A program made the position numbers and the translations under genes. A stretch of 64,000 nucleotides of DNA from NCBI RefSeq assembly GCF_024753215.1, contig NZ_JANUGV010000001.1, positions 1,426,001 through 1,490,000 of the forward strand. Direction: 5' to 3'. How positions within the stretch are numbered: position 1 is the first letter of the stretch; the number at the start of each line of letters is the position of its first letter. Positions 55,826-64,000 of this stretch are shown one piece after another. The notes under the pieces are model-generated. The model had not been told where the DNA came from. It was given only the letters and a program-made list of their open reading frames with translations, and searched no databases. Origin of the DNA: Massilia solisilvae (GTDB lineage Bacteria > Pseudomonadota > Gammaproteobacteria > Burkholderiales > Burkholderiaceae_D).

Positions 55826-56944
55826 TCAGGCGGCCAGGATCTTGCCGTTGCGGACGAACGGCAGCTTGACCACCGAGGCGGCCAGCTTCTTGTCGCGGAT
55901 CTCGACGTGCACGGTGTCGCCGACGTTCACGTCCAGCGGCACGCGCGCCAGCGCGATTGCCTGCTGCATGGTCGGGCTGAAGGTGCCGCTGGTGATTTCG
56001 CCGGTGTTGCCCGACGCTGCCACCACTTTCTGGTGGGCGCGCAGGATGCCGCCTTTTTCGCGCAGGATCAGGCCGACGAAGTTGGCGCGCTGGCCCATCT
56101 GCTGCAGCGCGGCCTTGCCGATGAAGTCGCGCTCGGACACCAGATCGATGGTCCAGGCCAGGCCCGCGTCGAGCGGGTTGACGGTTTCGTCCATGTCCTG
56201 GCCGTACAGGTTCATGCCGGCTTCCAGGCGCAGCGTGTCGCGCGCGCCCAGGCCAGCGGGCTTGATGCCGGCGGCGGCCAGCGCGTTCCACAGCGCCTCG
56301 ACCTGCGATGCCGAAACACCGAGCTCGAAGCCGTCTTCGCCGGTGTAGCCGGTGCGCGCCACCATCACTTCGCCAAACTGCGTGTCCTTGACGATGACCG
56401 CGTTGAAGGGCTTGAGCGGCTCGGACGGCGCTTTGGTCGCCGGCAGCACTTCCCACACCTTGGCGCGGGCGTTCGGGCCCTGCACCGCGACCAGCGCGAT
56501 CGGGTCATTGCCGTCCCGGCGCTGGGTGATGGTCAGGCCGCTGCCGGTGTCCAGGTTCTGCTTGTTGATCCAGGCGACGTCCTTCTCGGCGGTGCCGGCG
56601 TTGACGACCAGGCGGAACCAGTCCTCGCTGAAGAAGTACACGATCAGGTCGTCGATGACGAAGCCTTGCGGATTGAGCATGCACGAGTACAGGGCCTTGC
56701 CCGGCGCCTGCAGCTTGTCCACGTTGTTGGCCAGCAGGCCGCGCAGGAAGGCGCGCACGTTGGCGCCCTTGATGTCCACCACGCACATGTGCGACACGTC
56801 GAACATGCCCGCATCGGTACGCACCGCGTTGTGCTCCTCGATCTGCGAACCGTAGTTGACCGGCATGTCCCAGCCGCCGAAATCGACCATCTTGGCGCCG
56901 GCGGCGCGGTGTACGGAATTGAGCGGGGTCGCTTTGAGCGTCAT
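55826..56944 (-). CDS. gcvT: Aminomethyltransferase, glycine cleavage T-protein
   Basis: The ATG at 56944 follows GAGGATTCC; the open frame continues into the riboswitch but is not coding there. The 372-residue product has [43 protein letters not shown] and [15 protein letters not shown], all typical of GcvT. It releases ammonia and makes methylene-tetrahydrofolate. It is the first gene of the operon under the tandem glycine riboswitch. Confidence 0.97.
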   Translation of the reverse strand: MTLKATPLNSVHRAAGAKMVDFGGWDMPVNYGSQIEEHNAVRTDAGMFDVSHMCVVDIKGANVRAFLRGLLANNVDKLQAPGKALYSCMLNPQGFVIDDLIVYFFSEDWFRLVVNAGTAEKDVAWINKQNLDTGSGLTITQRRDGNDPIALVAVQGPNARAKVWEVLPATKAPSEPLKPFNAVIVKDTQFGEVMVARTGYTGEDGFELGVSASQVEALWNALAAAGIKPAGLGARDTLRLEAGMNLYGQDMDETVNPLDAGLAWTIDLVSERDFIGKAALQQMGQRANFVGLILREKGGILRAHQKVVAASGNTGEITSGTFSPTMQQAIALARVPLDVNVGDTVHVEIRDKKLAASVVKLPFVRNGKILAA

Positions 56945-57017
56945 GGAATCCTCAGGGCAGGTGAATAGGGTACATGCACGACACACCGCGCGATGCGGCC
57001 CGCGTGCCTTAGCGCCC

Positions 57018-57206
57018 CTCTGTCCTTGGTACCTGAGAGATAGCGGCTCGCTGCCGCCTGCCCCTTCGGTGGGCCGCGTTCGCGGCCGCTCTCCAGAGTT
57101 AAGCCGGCCGCGCGCTGCGCCGCCGTCCCTTGACCGGTCCTTTTGCCTGAGAGTTTTTGGGTGATGCCCCTTCGGCGGCCGCGTGCGCGACCCTCTCCCG
57201 GTCAAG
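57018..57206 (-). promoter_or_regulatory. Tandem glycine riboswitch
   Basis: Two aptamers are read on the minus strand. Aptamer 1 (57206-57129) has a nine-base P1 (CTTGACCGG/CCGGTCAAG), GGGAGAG, CCGAAGGGGCA and AACTCTCAGGCAAAAGGAC. Aptamer 2 (57098-57018) has P1 CAGAG/CTCTG, CACCGAAGGGGCA and CTCTCAGGTACCAAGGAC. A 30-base linker joins them. Glycine binding is expected to switch gcvT on. The expression platform (57017-56945) has no clear terminator. Confidence 0.93.
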
Positions 57207-57213
57207 ACTGTGG

Positions 57214-57242
57214 AGGATATGCCAGCATGACCCTACTGTCAA
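57214..57242 (-). promoter_or_regulatory. Sigma-70 promoter of the gcv operon
   Basis: On the minus strand TTGACA (57237-57242) is followed by a 17-base spacer and TATCCT (57214-57219). Transcription would begin right at the first aptamer. Confidence 0.85.
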
Positions 57243-57356
57243 CTCGGAAAGCCGAGTTGCCGTGAGGTCAGTACCAGCGCACGAATGAGGACGGGCAAAA
57301 CCGGCGTCGGGACGTCGTTTGTTAAACTACCGTCTAACACTTTTCGAGCAGGGAAA

Positions 57357-57920
57357 ATGATGAGCGAAGAGCAAGCAAAGCAGTGCAAGGAAGGCTGGTA
57401 CACCTTGTCCGGCGACGTCAACAGCGACATGGTGCACCGGGTGTTCGAGTCGGTGGCGATGATGACCGAGGATGGCATCGAACGGGCGCACATTTTGGTG
57501 CAGTCCAACGGCGGCTACGTCAGCGACGGGTTGTGCCTGTATAACTTCCTGGGCAATTCGCCGATCGAGTTCGTCATGTACAACGGCGGCGCGGTGGCGT
57601 CGATCGCCGTGATCATGTACCTGTCGGGCACGCGCCGTTACTGCAGCGAAACGGCGCGCTTCATGGTGCACAAGTCGCACGCCACGGCCTCGCCCGGTTC
57701 ACGGCCGGACGCGCTCAATATCATCGTCGAGGGCCTGCGCGCCGACGATGCGCGCACCGAATCGATCCTGCGTAAGCACATCGAGCTCACGCCCGAGCAG
57801 TGGGGTATCCACCAGTATTCCGACCTGCACCTCAATTCGCGCGACGCCAAAATTGCCGGAATGGTGGACGACATCATGGATTTTGCGCCGCCAAAAGGGG
57901 CGGTGCTGCGCAATATCTGA
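57357..57920 (+). CDS. ClpP/crotonase-fold protease-like protein
   Basis: The double ATG at 57357/57360 follows CAGGGAAA. The 187-residue product has the ClpP-type serine segment YNGGAVASIAVIMYLSG (Ser82), a histidine in RFMVHKSH (His105), and QSNGGYVSDGLCLYNFL as in the oxyanion region. It is shorter than ClpP and has no propeptide. No Clp ATPase gene is adjacent. It may be a stand-alone or accessory ClpP-family protease; peptidase activity is inferred from Ser and His only. Confidence 0.78.
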   Translation: MMSEEQAKQCKEGWYTLSGDVNSDMVHRVFESVAMMTEDGIERAHILVQSNGGYVSDGLCLYNFLGNSPIEFVMYNGGAVASIAVIMYLSGTRRYCSETARFMVHKSHATASPGSRPDALNIIVEGLRADDARTESILRKHIELTPEQWGIHQYSDLHLNSRDAKIAGMVDDIMDFAPPKGAVLRNI

Positions 57921-57924
57921 ACCG

Positions 57925-57960
57925 CTGGGTTATTTTCACGTAATCCGTGAAATAACCAGG
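57925..57960. repeat. Imperfect inverted repeat after the ClpP-like gene
   Basis: GGGTTATTTTCACG and CGTGAAATAACC pair apart from one extra base on each side, around a short loop. No U-run follows directly. It could be a weak terminator for the plus-strand gene. Confidence 0.5.
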
Positions 57961-57999
57961 GTTTGATTTATTGTTGAATTAACCCGGCAATAAAGATGT

Positions 58000-58031
58000 A
58001 AAAAGCCCGCCGAAGATTCGACGGGCTTTTT
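58000..58031. terminator. Bidirectional terminator
   Basis: AAAAAGCCCG and CGGGCTTTTT flank a 12-base loop; both strands end in a U-run. It serves the convergent ClpP-like and KGG-repeat genes. Confidence 0.9.
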
Positions 58032-58048
58032 GCCAAGTAACGACCAGC

Positions 58049-58375
58049 TTAGCGCTTGTTGTCGTTCTTGTGGCTTTGACGGCCGGCTTCCGCATGCTGC
58101 TCGCGGGTGCCGCCACGCATGCCCGAGCCGGAGCCGCCGCCCGATTTCGAGCCGCCCGAGCCCGACTGGCTGTTGCCGTCGTTCTTGTGGCTCTGACGAC
58201 CAGCCTCGGCGTGCTGCTCGCGGGTGCCGCCGCGCATGCCCGAGCCCGAGCCCGAGCCCGAGCCGGAGCCCGAGGAAGCCGACTGACGGTTGCCGTCATT
58301 CTTGTGGCTTTGGCGGCCGGCTTCCACGTGCTGCTCGTGAGTACCTCCCTGGGTGCCCTTGCTGTTCGAGTTCAT
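58049..58375 (-). CDS. KGG-repeat stress-induced protein
   Basis: The ATG at 58375 has AAAGGA seven bases ahead; the earlier ATG at 58381 would be too close to it. The 108-residue, very hydrophilic product has three near-identical 18-residue repeats, GGTREQHAEAGRQSHKND and variants (about residues 10-27, 48-66 and 87-105), joined by Ser-Gly linkers. This is the pattern of the KGG/GsiB-like stress motif, found in proteins induced by osmotic stress or desiccation. It is probably disordered. The gene stands alone. Confidence 0.82.
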   Translation of the reverse strand: MNSNSKGTQGGTHEQHVEAGRQSHKNDGNRQSASSGSGSGSGSGSGMRGGTREQHAEAGRQSHKNDGNSQSGSGGSKSGGGSGSGMRGGTREQHAEAGRQSHKNDNKR

Positions 58376-58569
58376 GATCATTCCTTTCAAAAATGGAAAA
58401 TGTCTTACTCGCCAATTTCTGCCGGCGAAAATAAATCGCCAGCAGTTTTCGGTGATCAAATGATGCGAGCCGAGCCGTTAAATCGGTATCGGATCATTTC
58501 TTGAACCCGTGTAGGACATTCTCTATCGATCACTCGCTCGTTATTAGAGGCAATTGATAACAGGAATAA

Positions 58570-59958
58570 TTAAAACTCTTCCCAATCCGATTCCTGGATC
58601 GTCGCCTGGGCGGCGCCGTTGGCCCGGCGCCGCGGCGCAGCGCTACGGGCCGGACGCGGCCGCGTGCTGGCCTCGGCGGCTCCGGCGGATCGCGGACGGG
58701 CCGGCGCTTGCTGGACCGGCGCCTTGGCACCGGCAGGAGCTGCTTGCGTGGCCGGGACGGGGAGCCTGGCGCGGGCCGGCGCGGCCTGGCCGCCGAAGGC
58801 CGTCACCAGCCGGGTCAGCGTGTCGGCCTGCTCGCGCATGGATGCGGCGGCGGCGGCCGATTGCTCGACCAGCGCGGCGTTCTGCTGGGTCGCATGGTCC
58901 ATCGCGGTGATGGCCTGGTTGACCTGGTCGATGCCGCTGGTCTGCTCGGCGCTGGCGTCGGCGATCTCGCCGATGATGTCGGTCACGCGCTTGACGCTGG
59001 CGACCACCTCGTTCATCGTGTTGCCGGCCTTGTCCGCCAGCTCCGTGCCGGCGTTGACCTTCTCCACGGAGTCGTCGATCAGTTCCTTGATCTCCTTGGC
59101 CGCCGCCGCCGAGCGCTGGGCCAGGCTGCGCACTTCCGAGGCCACCACGGCAAATCCGCGCCCCTGCTCGCCGGCGCGGGCCGCCTCGACCGCCGCGTTG
59201 AGCGCGAGGATGTTGGTCTGGAAGGCGATCCCGTCGATCACGCCGATGATCTCCGCGATGCGCTTGGACGATTCGTTGATCGAGGCCATGGTGCCGACCA
59301 CTTCGGACACCACCGCGCCGCCCTTGACCGCCACTTCCGATGCCGACACGGCCAGCTTGCTGGCCTGGTGCGCGTGGTCGGCGTTCTGCTTGACGGTCGC
59401 GGTCAGCTCTTCCATCGACGAAGCGGTCTCCTCAAGCGACGCGGCCTGCTGCTCGGTGCGCGCCGACAGGTCCAGGCTGCCGTCGGCGATCTCGCCCGTG
59501 CCGCGCACCAGCGATTCGGCGCCGGTGCGCAGCTCTTGCATCATCGCCGCCAGCTTGTCGTTCAACTGCTGCAGGTGGCACAGCAGCGTGCCGGCATCCC
59601 CGCCCTGGTCGGTTTCCAGCGTGCCGCCGAGCTGGCCGCTGGCAAGCCGTCCCGCATACCGGGCCGCTTCGCGCAGGGTATTGGCAACCTGGGCCGCGAG
59701 CCACAATCCGAGCAGGGTGCTGACCACCAGCCCAAGGCCAATCGCAACGGCTGCGTAGACCTGGATGCCAACGATCTCGGCGTGCAACTGGTCTGGCGCA
59801 TGCGCCGCGGCGCCGGCCCGGCCAGCCTGCAGCCCCAGATCCCCGATATTGGCTAGCTGCCCGATCAGCCAGGCCGAGAGCACGGCGCCCAGGCTGAACG
59901 CGAGCAGCACGCCGCCGCAGATCTTTATTTTGTTGTCAATTTTGCGGATCGATGTCAT
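58570..59958 (-). CDS. Methyl-accepting chemotaxis protein with canonical tip and CheR tether
   Basis: The 462-residue receptor has two membrane helices (about 13-35 and 65-88) with only a short periplasmic loop of some 30 residues. A HAMP-like linker leads to a full signalling domain, including [17 protein letters not shown] and [17 protein letters not shown]. After an Ala/Pro-rich linker the chain ends in DWEEF, a match to the NWETF-type pentapeptide that docks CheR. The tiny periplasmic part suggests cytoplasmic or partner-borne sensing. Confidence 0.92.
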   Translation of the reverse strand: MTSIRKIDNKIKICGGVLLAFSLGAVLSAWLIGQLANIGDLGLQAGRAGAAAHAPDQLHAEIVGIQVYAAVAIGLGLVVSTLLGLWLAAQVANTLREAARYAGRLASGQLGGTLETDQGGDAGTLLCHLQQLNDKLAAMMQELRTGAESLVRGTGEIADGSLDLSARTEQQAASLEETASSMEELTATVKQNADHAHQASKLAVSASEVAVKGGAVVSEVVGTMASINESSKRIAEIIGVIDGIAFQTNILALNAAVEAARAGEQGRGFAVVASEVRSLAQRSAAAAKEIKELIDDSVEKVNAGTELADKAGNTMNEVVASVKRVTDIIGEIADASAEQTSGIDQVNQAITAMDHATQQNAALVEQSAAAAASMREQADTLTRLVTAFGGQAAPARARLPVPATQAAPAGAKAPVQQAPARPRSAGAAEASTRPRPARSAAPRRRANGAAQATIQESDWEEF

Positions 59959-60266
59959 CGCAGGTTTCCTTCAGGTCGAGGAGGGGACCATGTTATGTTA
60001 AGGAAACGCGACTTCTTGCCATTGCGGCTAGTCAATGCGGTGGCTGGCACGCCGGGGAGCGCGCGCTTGGGCAAATCGGCCGCCTCAGGTATAGTCCGGT
60101 TCGCTTTGGTGTTCGGCCGGGCGGCACACGGCAGCGGGGGGGGCGGTCTAACGGGTCGTTCGAACGGGTCAGTTGAGAGGGGCTGCGCCCCTCTGTACTT
60201 GGCCGAAGAGCAAGCAACAGATGGTATGATAGGTCTTTTAACGATTCCCAGGCTGCCTTAGACAAC
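59959..60266. other. 308-base intergenic region upstream of smc
   Basis: No gene is visible. It must carry the divergent promoters of the chemoreceptor and smc. AGAGGGG-CTGC-GCCCCTCT (about 60176-60195) forms a strong hairpin without a U-run, and TATGAT near 60224 is a possible smc -10. Confidence 0.4.
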
Positions 60267-63200
60267 GTGCGACTATCCTCCATTAAATTGTCGGGATTTA
60301 AGTCATTCGTCGATCCGACCAATTTCCAGGTGCCAGGCCAGCTGGTGGGCGTGGTCGGACCGAACGGATGCGGCAAGTCGAACATCATCGACGCCGTGCG
60401 CTGGGTGCTGGGCGAATCGAAGGCTTCCGAGCTGCGCGGCGAGTCGATGCAGGACGTGATCTTCAACGGCTCGACCCACCGCAAGCCGGCCGGGCGCGCC
60501 TCCGTCGAGCTGGTGTTCGACAACAGCGCCGGCAAGGCGTCCGGCCAGTGGGGCCAGTATGCCGAGATCGCGGTCAAGCGCACGCTCACGCGCGACGGCA
60601 CTTCTTCGTATTTCATCAACGGCCAGCCGGTGCGCCGGCGCGACATCCAGGACATCTTCCTGGGCACCGGCCTGGGGCCGCGCGCCTACGCCATCATCGG
60701 CCAGGGCATGATTGCCCGTATCATCGAGTCGCGCCCGGAAGAGCTGCGGGTGTTCCTTGAAGAGGCGGCCGGCGTCTCGAAGTACAAGGAGCGCCGGCGC
60801 GAGACCGAGAACCGGCTCGCGGACACGCGCGAGAACCTGACGCGGGTCGAGGACATCCTGCGCGAGCTGAACGCCAACCTGGAAAAGCTGGAGGCGCAGG
60901 CTGCGGTGGCCAATCGTTTCCACCAGCTGCAGGCCGACCAGGAAGAAAAGCAGAAGCTGCTTTGGTTGCTGCGCAAGAACGAAGCGCAGGCCGAGCAGAA
61001 GCGCTATTTCGGCGAAGTGGAGGCGGCCCAGACCGCGCTGGAAGAGCAGACGGCCAAGCTGCGCCACGTCGAACTGGAGCTGGAGCAGATGCGCCAGGCC
61101 CACTACGCGGTGGGCGACCGCCTGCATCAGGCGCAGGGCGCGCTGTACCAGACCAATTCCGAAATCGGCAGCCTGGAAGCGCAGATCAAGTACGTGATCG
61201 AATCGCGCACGCGGCTGCAAAACCAGCTCGGCACGCTCGCGGCGCAGCGTGACCAGTGGCTGACGCAGGGCCAGGAGTTCCAGGAGCAGCTGGAAGAGGC
61301 CGAGATGCGCCTGGAGGAGTTGGCCGCGCGCGCGGAAGGCGCCCAGATCGCGGTGGAGGTGCACAACGAGCGCCTGCCCGAACTGGACGCGGTGTGGCGC
61401 GCGGCGCAGGACAAGACCAAGGAGTCGCGCGAGCGCATCATGCAGCTGCAGCAGCGCATCGAGCTGTCGTCGGCGCACCAGCGCAACGCCTCGAACATCC
61501 TGGCCAACCTGGCCGGCCGGCGCGAGCGCCTGCAGCAGGAAAAGAACGGGCTGAACCTGCCCGACAGCGCGCACCTGGAAAACCTGCGCATGCAGCTGGA
61601 GGAAAAGCAGCAGGCGCTGGAAGAACAGACCATGCTGCTGGAAGAAGCGGCCGAGCAGCAGCACCGGGTCGAGGAAGAACGCGCGGCCGCCCACCAGGCC
61701 GCGCAGCAAGAGACGGCAGCCAATGCGCAGCTGGAAGCGCGCCTGTCCGCGCTCAAGCAGCTGCAGGAGCGCGTACAAACCCAGGGCAAGGTGCAGCCGT
61801 GGCTGCAGAAACACGAGCTCGACAAGCTGCCCAAGCTGTGGCAAAAGCTGCAGATCGAGGACGGCTGGGAGACCGCGCTCGAATCGATCCTGCGCGAGCG
61901 CACCGGCGCGCTTGAAATGTCCAACATCGACTGGGCCAAAGCGTTTTTCAGCGACGCGCCGCCGGCGCGCCTGGCCTTGTACGCGCCGCTGCCCGCCGGG
62001 CCGCAAGCGGCGCAGGTGCCGGGGCTCAAGCCCTTTGCCGGCCTGCTCAAGCTGAACGACCCCGGCCTGCGCGGGCTGCTCAACGACTGGCTGCACAATG
62101 TGTTCGTGGCCGACGATGCGGCCGCCGCGTTTGCCGGGCGTTCGCAGCTGCCGGCCGGCGCTTGCTTCGTCACGCGCCAGGGCCATGTCATCGCGCAGTC
62201 GAGCGTGCGCTTTTATGCCGCCGACGCGGAGCAGGACGGCATGCTCGGCCGCCAGCACGAAATCGACAACATTTCGCGCCAGCTGCGCGCGCAGGCGCTG
62301 CTGGCGGACGAGGCGCGCGCACGCGCCGTACGCGCCGACGCGGCCGTGGCCGACCTGTCGCGCCGCCTGCAGGAAGCGCGCGCGAAGGTCACGGGCCTGA
62401 CCCAGCAAGTGCATGCGCTGCAGATCGACGTGGTCAAGCAGAGCGAGATCGAGGCGCGCTTCAACCAGCGCAGCACCCAGATCGATAGCGACCTGGCCGA
62501 GATCGCCGCGCACGAGGCGGAGCAAAAGCAGATCCAGGCCGAGGCCGAAGCCGAGTTCGAACAGCTGGATATGGAGCTGGCCGAGCTGCAGGGCGCGCAC
62601 GAGGACCGCCAGACCGAGTTCCTGCAGAAGGAACAGGCGCTGACCGACGCGCGCGACAAGCTGCGCGAGCTCGAACGCAGCGCGCAGGAGGCCGCGTTCG
62701 CCGAGCGTTCGCAACGCAGCCGCATCGAGGAACTGCGGCGCAACATCGCCACCGCCAGCCAGCAGGCCGCGCAGGTCGCCGCCAGCATCGAGTCGGGCAA
62801 ACAGGAACTGGAAGCGCTCGAATCGGGCAGCGCCAACGAGGGCCTGCAGGAACTGCTGGAGCGCCGCACGCAGCAGGAAAAGGCGCTGTCCGAGGCGCGC
62901 CACGAACTGGACCAGATCACGCAGCAGCTGCGCCAGGCCGAAGAGTCGCGCATGGCGGCCGAACGCAGCCTGCAGCCGCAGCGCGACAAGATCACTGAAA
63001 TGCAGCTCAAGGAGCAGGCCGCGCGCCTGAACCAGGAGCAGTTTGCCGAGGCATTGGCGGCAACCGGCGCGGTCGAGGCCGAGCTGCTTGAGAAGCTCAA
63101 CCCGGACATGAAGCCGTCCTGGCTGCAGGGCGAGGTGACGCGCCTGACCAATGCGATTTCGGCGCTGGGCGCGGTCAACCTGGCCGCGGTCGACGAACTG

Positions 63201-63791
63201 GCCCAGGCCACCGAGCGCAAGCGCTTTCTCGACTCGCAGAACGCCGACCTGCAGGAGGCCATCGCCACGCTCGAGGATGCGATCGCGCGCATCGACAAGG
63301 AGACGCGCGACCTGCTGCAGGACACCTTCGATCGCGTCAACCAGCACTTCTCCGAGCTGTTCCCGATCCTGTTCGGCGGCGGCCAGGCCAAGCTGGTGAT
63401 GACCGGCGACGAGATCCTGGACGCTGGCGTGCAGGTGATGGCCCAGCCGCCGGGCAAGAAGAACGCCACCATCCACCTGCTGTCCGGCGGCGAGAAGGCG
63501 CTGACCGCGACGGCACTGGTGTTCTCGATGTTCCGCCTGAACCCGGCGCCGTTCTGCCTGCTCGACGAGGTGGACGCGCCGCTCGACGACGCCAATACCG
63601 AGCGTTTCTGCCGCATGGTCAAGCGCATGTCGGACCAGACCCAGTTCCTCTTCATCTCGCACAACAAGATCGCGATGGAGATGGCCAACCAATTGATTGG
63701 TGTGACGATGCAGGAGCAAGGTGTATCGCGCATCGTGGCGGTGGACATGGAGTCCGCCGCGAACTTCGCACAAGAGGCACAAGCAGCATGA
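60267..63791 (+). CDS. smc: Chromosome partition protein Smc
   Basis: A GTG starts MRLSSIKLSGFKSFVDPT, the usual Smc N-terminus. The 1174-residue protein has Walker A GPNGCGKSN (about 32-40), a first coiled coil, a hinge (about 500-650), a second coiled coil, and the C-terminal head with LSGGEKALTATAL and Walker B FCLLDEVDAPLDD. It condenses and resolves chromosomes with ScpA/ScpB, which are not in the window. The stop overlaps the zipA start (ATGA). Confidence 0.97.
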   Translation: MRLSSIKLSGFKSFVDPTNFQVPGQLVGVVGPNGCGKSNIIDAVRWVLGESKASELRGESMQDVIFNGSTHRKPAGRASVELVFDNSAGKASGQWGQYAEIAVKRTLTRDGTSSYFINGQPVRRRDIQDIFLGTGLGPRAYAIIGQGMIARIIESRPEELRVFLEEAAGVSKYKERRRETENRLADTRENLTRVEDILRELNANLEKLEAQAAVANRFHQLQADQEEKQKLLWLLRKNEAQAEQKRYFGEVEAAQTALEEQTAKLRHVELELEQMRQAHYAVGDRLHQAQGALYQTNSEIGSLEAQIKYVIESRTRLQNQLGTLAAQRDQWLTQGQEFQEQLEEAEMRLEELAARAEGAQIAVEVHNERLPELDAVWRAAQDKTKESRERIMQLQQRIELSSAHQRNASNILANLAGRRERLQQEKNGLNLPDSAHLENLRMQLEEKQQALEEQTMLLEEAAEQQHRVEEERAAAHQAAQQETAANAQLEARLSALKQLQERVQTQGKVQPWLQKHELDKLPKLWQKLQIEDGWETALESILRERTGALEMSNIDWAKAFFSDAPPARLALYAPLPAGPQAAQVPGLKPFAGLLKLNDPGLRGLLNDWLHNVFVADDAAAAFAGRSQLPAGACFVTRQGHVIAQSSVRFYAADAEQDGMLGRQHEIDNISRQLRAQALLADEARARAVRADAAVADLSRRLQEARAKVTGLTQQVHALQIDVVKQSEIEARFNQRSTQIDSDLAEIAAHEAEQKQIQAEAEAEFEQLDMELAELQGAHEDRQTEFLQKEQALTDARDKLRELERSAQEAAFAERSQRSRIEELRRNIATASQQAAQVAASIESGKQELEALESGSANEGLQELLERRTQQEKALSEARHELDQITQQLRQAEESRMAAERSLQPQRDKITEMQLKEQAARLNQEQFAEALAATGAVEAELLEKLNPDMKPSWLQGEVTRLTNAISALGAVNLAAVDELAQATERKRFLDSQNADLQEAIATLEDAIARIDKETRDLLQDTFDRVNQHFSELFPILFGGGQAKLVMTGDEILDAGVQVMAQPPGKKNATIHLLSGGEKALTATALVFSMFRLNPAPFCLLDEVDAPLDDANTERFCRMVKRMSDQTQFLFISHNKIAMEMANQLIGVTMQEQGVSRIVAVDMESAANFAQEAQAA

Positions 63792-64000
63792 CTGATTTTC
63801 AAATGAGCCTGATCGCGGCTGGCGGCGTGTTCGTCGTTGGCGTCATTAGCTACAACAAATGGCAGGAGTACAAGGCCAGGAAGAGCGTGGAGCGGGCGTT
63901 CTCGTCCGACCACGACGACGTGCTGATGCGCGCGGACGGCACCTTGACGTCGCGCCAGGAGCCGGTGCTCGACCTGGGCGTGGCCCCGGCAGGCGAGGGC
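63788..64000 (+). CDS. zipA: Cell division protein ZipA-like, N-terminal part
   Basis: Only 71 codons lie in the window. The product starts MTDFQMSLIAAGGVFVVGVISYNKWQEYKARKS, a short N-terminal membrane anchor followed by a basic and then acidic linker, as in betaproteobacterial ZipA. Position after smc with ATGA overlap supports this, as smc-zipA-ligA is a common order. The FtsZ-binding domain is outside the window. Confidence 0.8.
   Translation, partial: MTDFQMSLIAAGGVFVVGVISYNKWQEYKARKSVERAFSSDHDDVLMRADGTLTSRQEPVLDLGVAPAGEG

Noticed and set aside
60176..60195. Terminator before smc (AGAGGGG-CTGC-GCCCCTCT)
   Set aside because: There is no U-run on either strand and no gene reads into it on the plus strand, so it is left as a hairpin of unknown role.

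Overview
The window is GC-rich bacterial chromosome. Gene content and order point to a betaproteobacterium of the Burkholderiales, most like the Oxalobacteraceae (Massilia/Janthinobacterium group). The grounds are the run tRNA-thrS-infC-rpmI-rplT-pheS-pheT-ihfA-merR, the smc-zipA pair with ATGA overlap, a riboswitch-led gcvT-gcvH-gcvP operon, a type IV minor pilin operon ending in pilY1, and two families of palindromic intergenic repeats. This placement is inference from gene order and protein sequence; no database was searched.

Layout. 1-2047: a BlaR1-like M56 peptidase (cut by the window edge) and its BlaI-type repressor, divergent from a secreted SIMPL-domain protein, with two matching dyads between them. 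2185-4996: dctA and a secreted amidohydrolase. 5076-7738: a two-gene McrBC-like nuclease module. 7809-12235: 3-hydroxybutyrate dehydrogenase, then an alpha/beta hydrolase-ridA-relA operon. 12439-14852: MlaE-type permease, MlaD-type MCE protein and a lipoprotein, with no ATPase gene. 14881-26082: a compact type VI secretion island with tssK, vgrG, a lipase effector, a Tli4-like immunity lipoprotein and PAAR on the minus strand, and tssE, tssF, tssG on the plus strand. 26105-28061: a thioredoxin-reductase-like flavoprotein and a cation diffusion facilitator.

28193-36459 is the core translation block, with an infC that must start at AUA and an ihfA whose frame reaches back to an AUU. 36601-40346: a NarL-type regulator, a Crp/Fnr regulator and an OmpR-type two-component pair. 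40362-47560: minor pilin operon pilE-fimT-pilV-pilW-pilX-pilY1 (minus strand). 47763-52174: prfC, a cupin, a small membrane protein and a chemoreceptor with an atypical signalling tip. 52293-57242: glycine cleavage genes behind a tandem glycine riboswitch and a clear sigma-70 promoter. 57357-59958: a ClpP-fold protein, a KGG-repeat stress protein and a canonical chemoreceptor. 60267-64000: smc and the start of zipA.

Most of the window is housekeeping. The accessory parts are the McrBC-like module, the T6SS island and the repeats. The McrBC-like pair is the best candidate for a little-described system: its AAA+ subunit begins directly at the Walker A motif with no DNA-recognition domain in front, and no methyltransferase lies nearby. 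The T6SS island holds only baseplate, spike and effector genes, so sheath, tube and membrane-complex genes must lie elsewhere.
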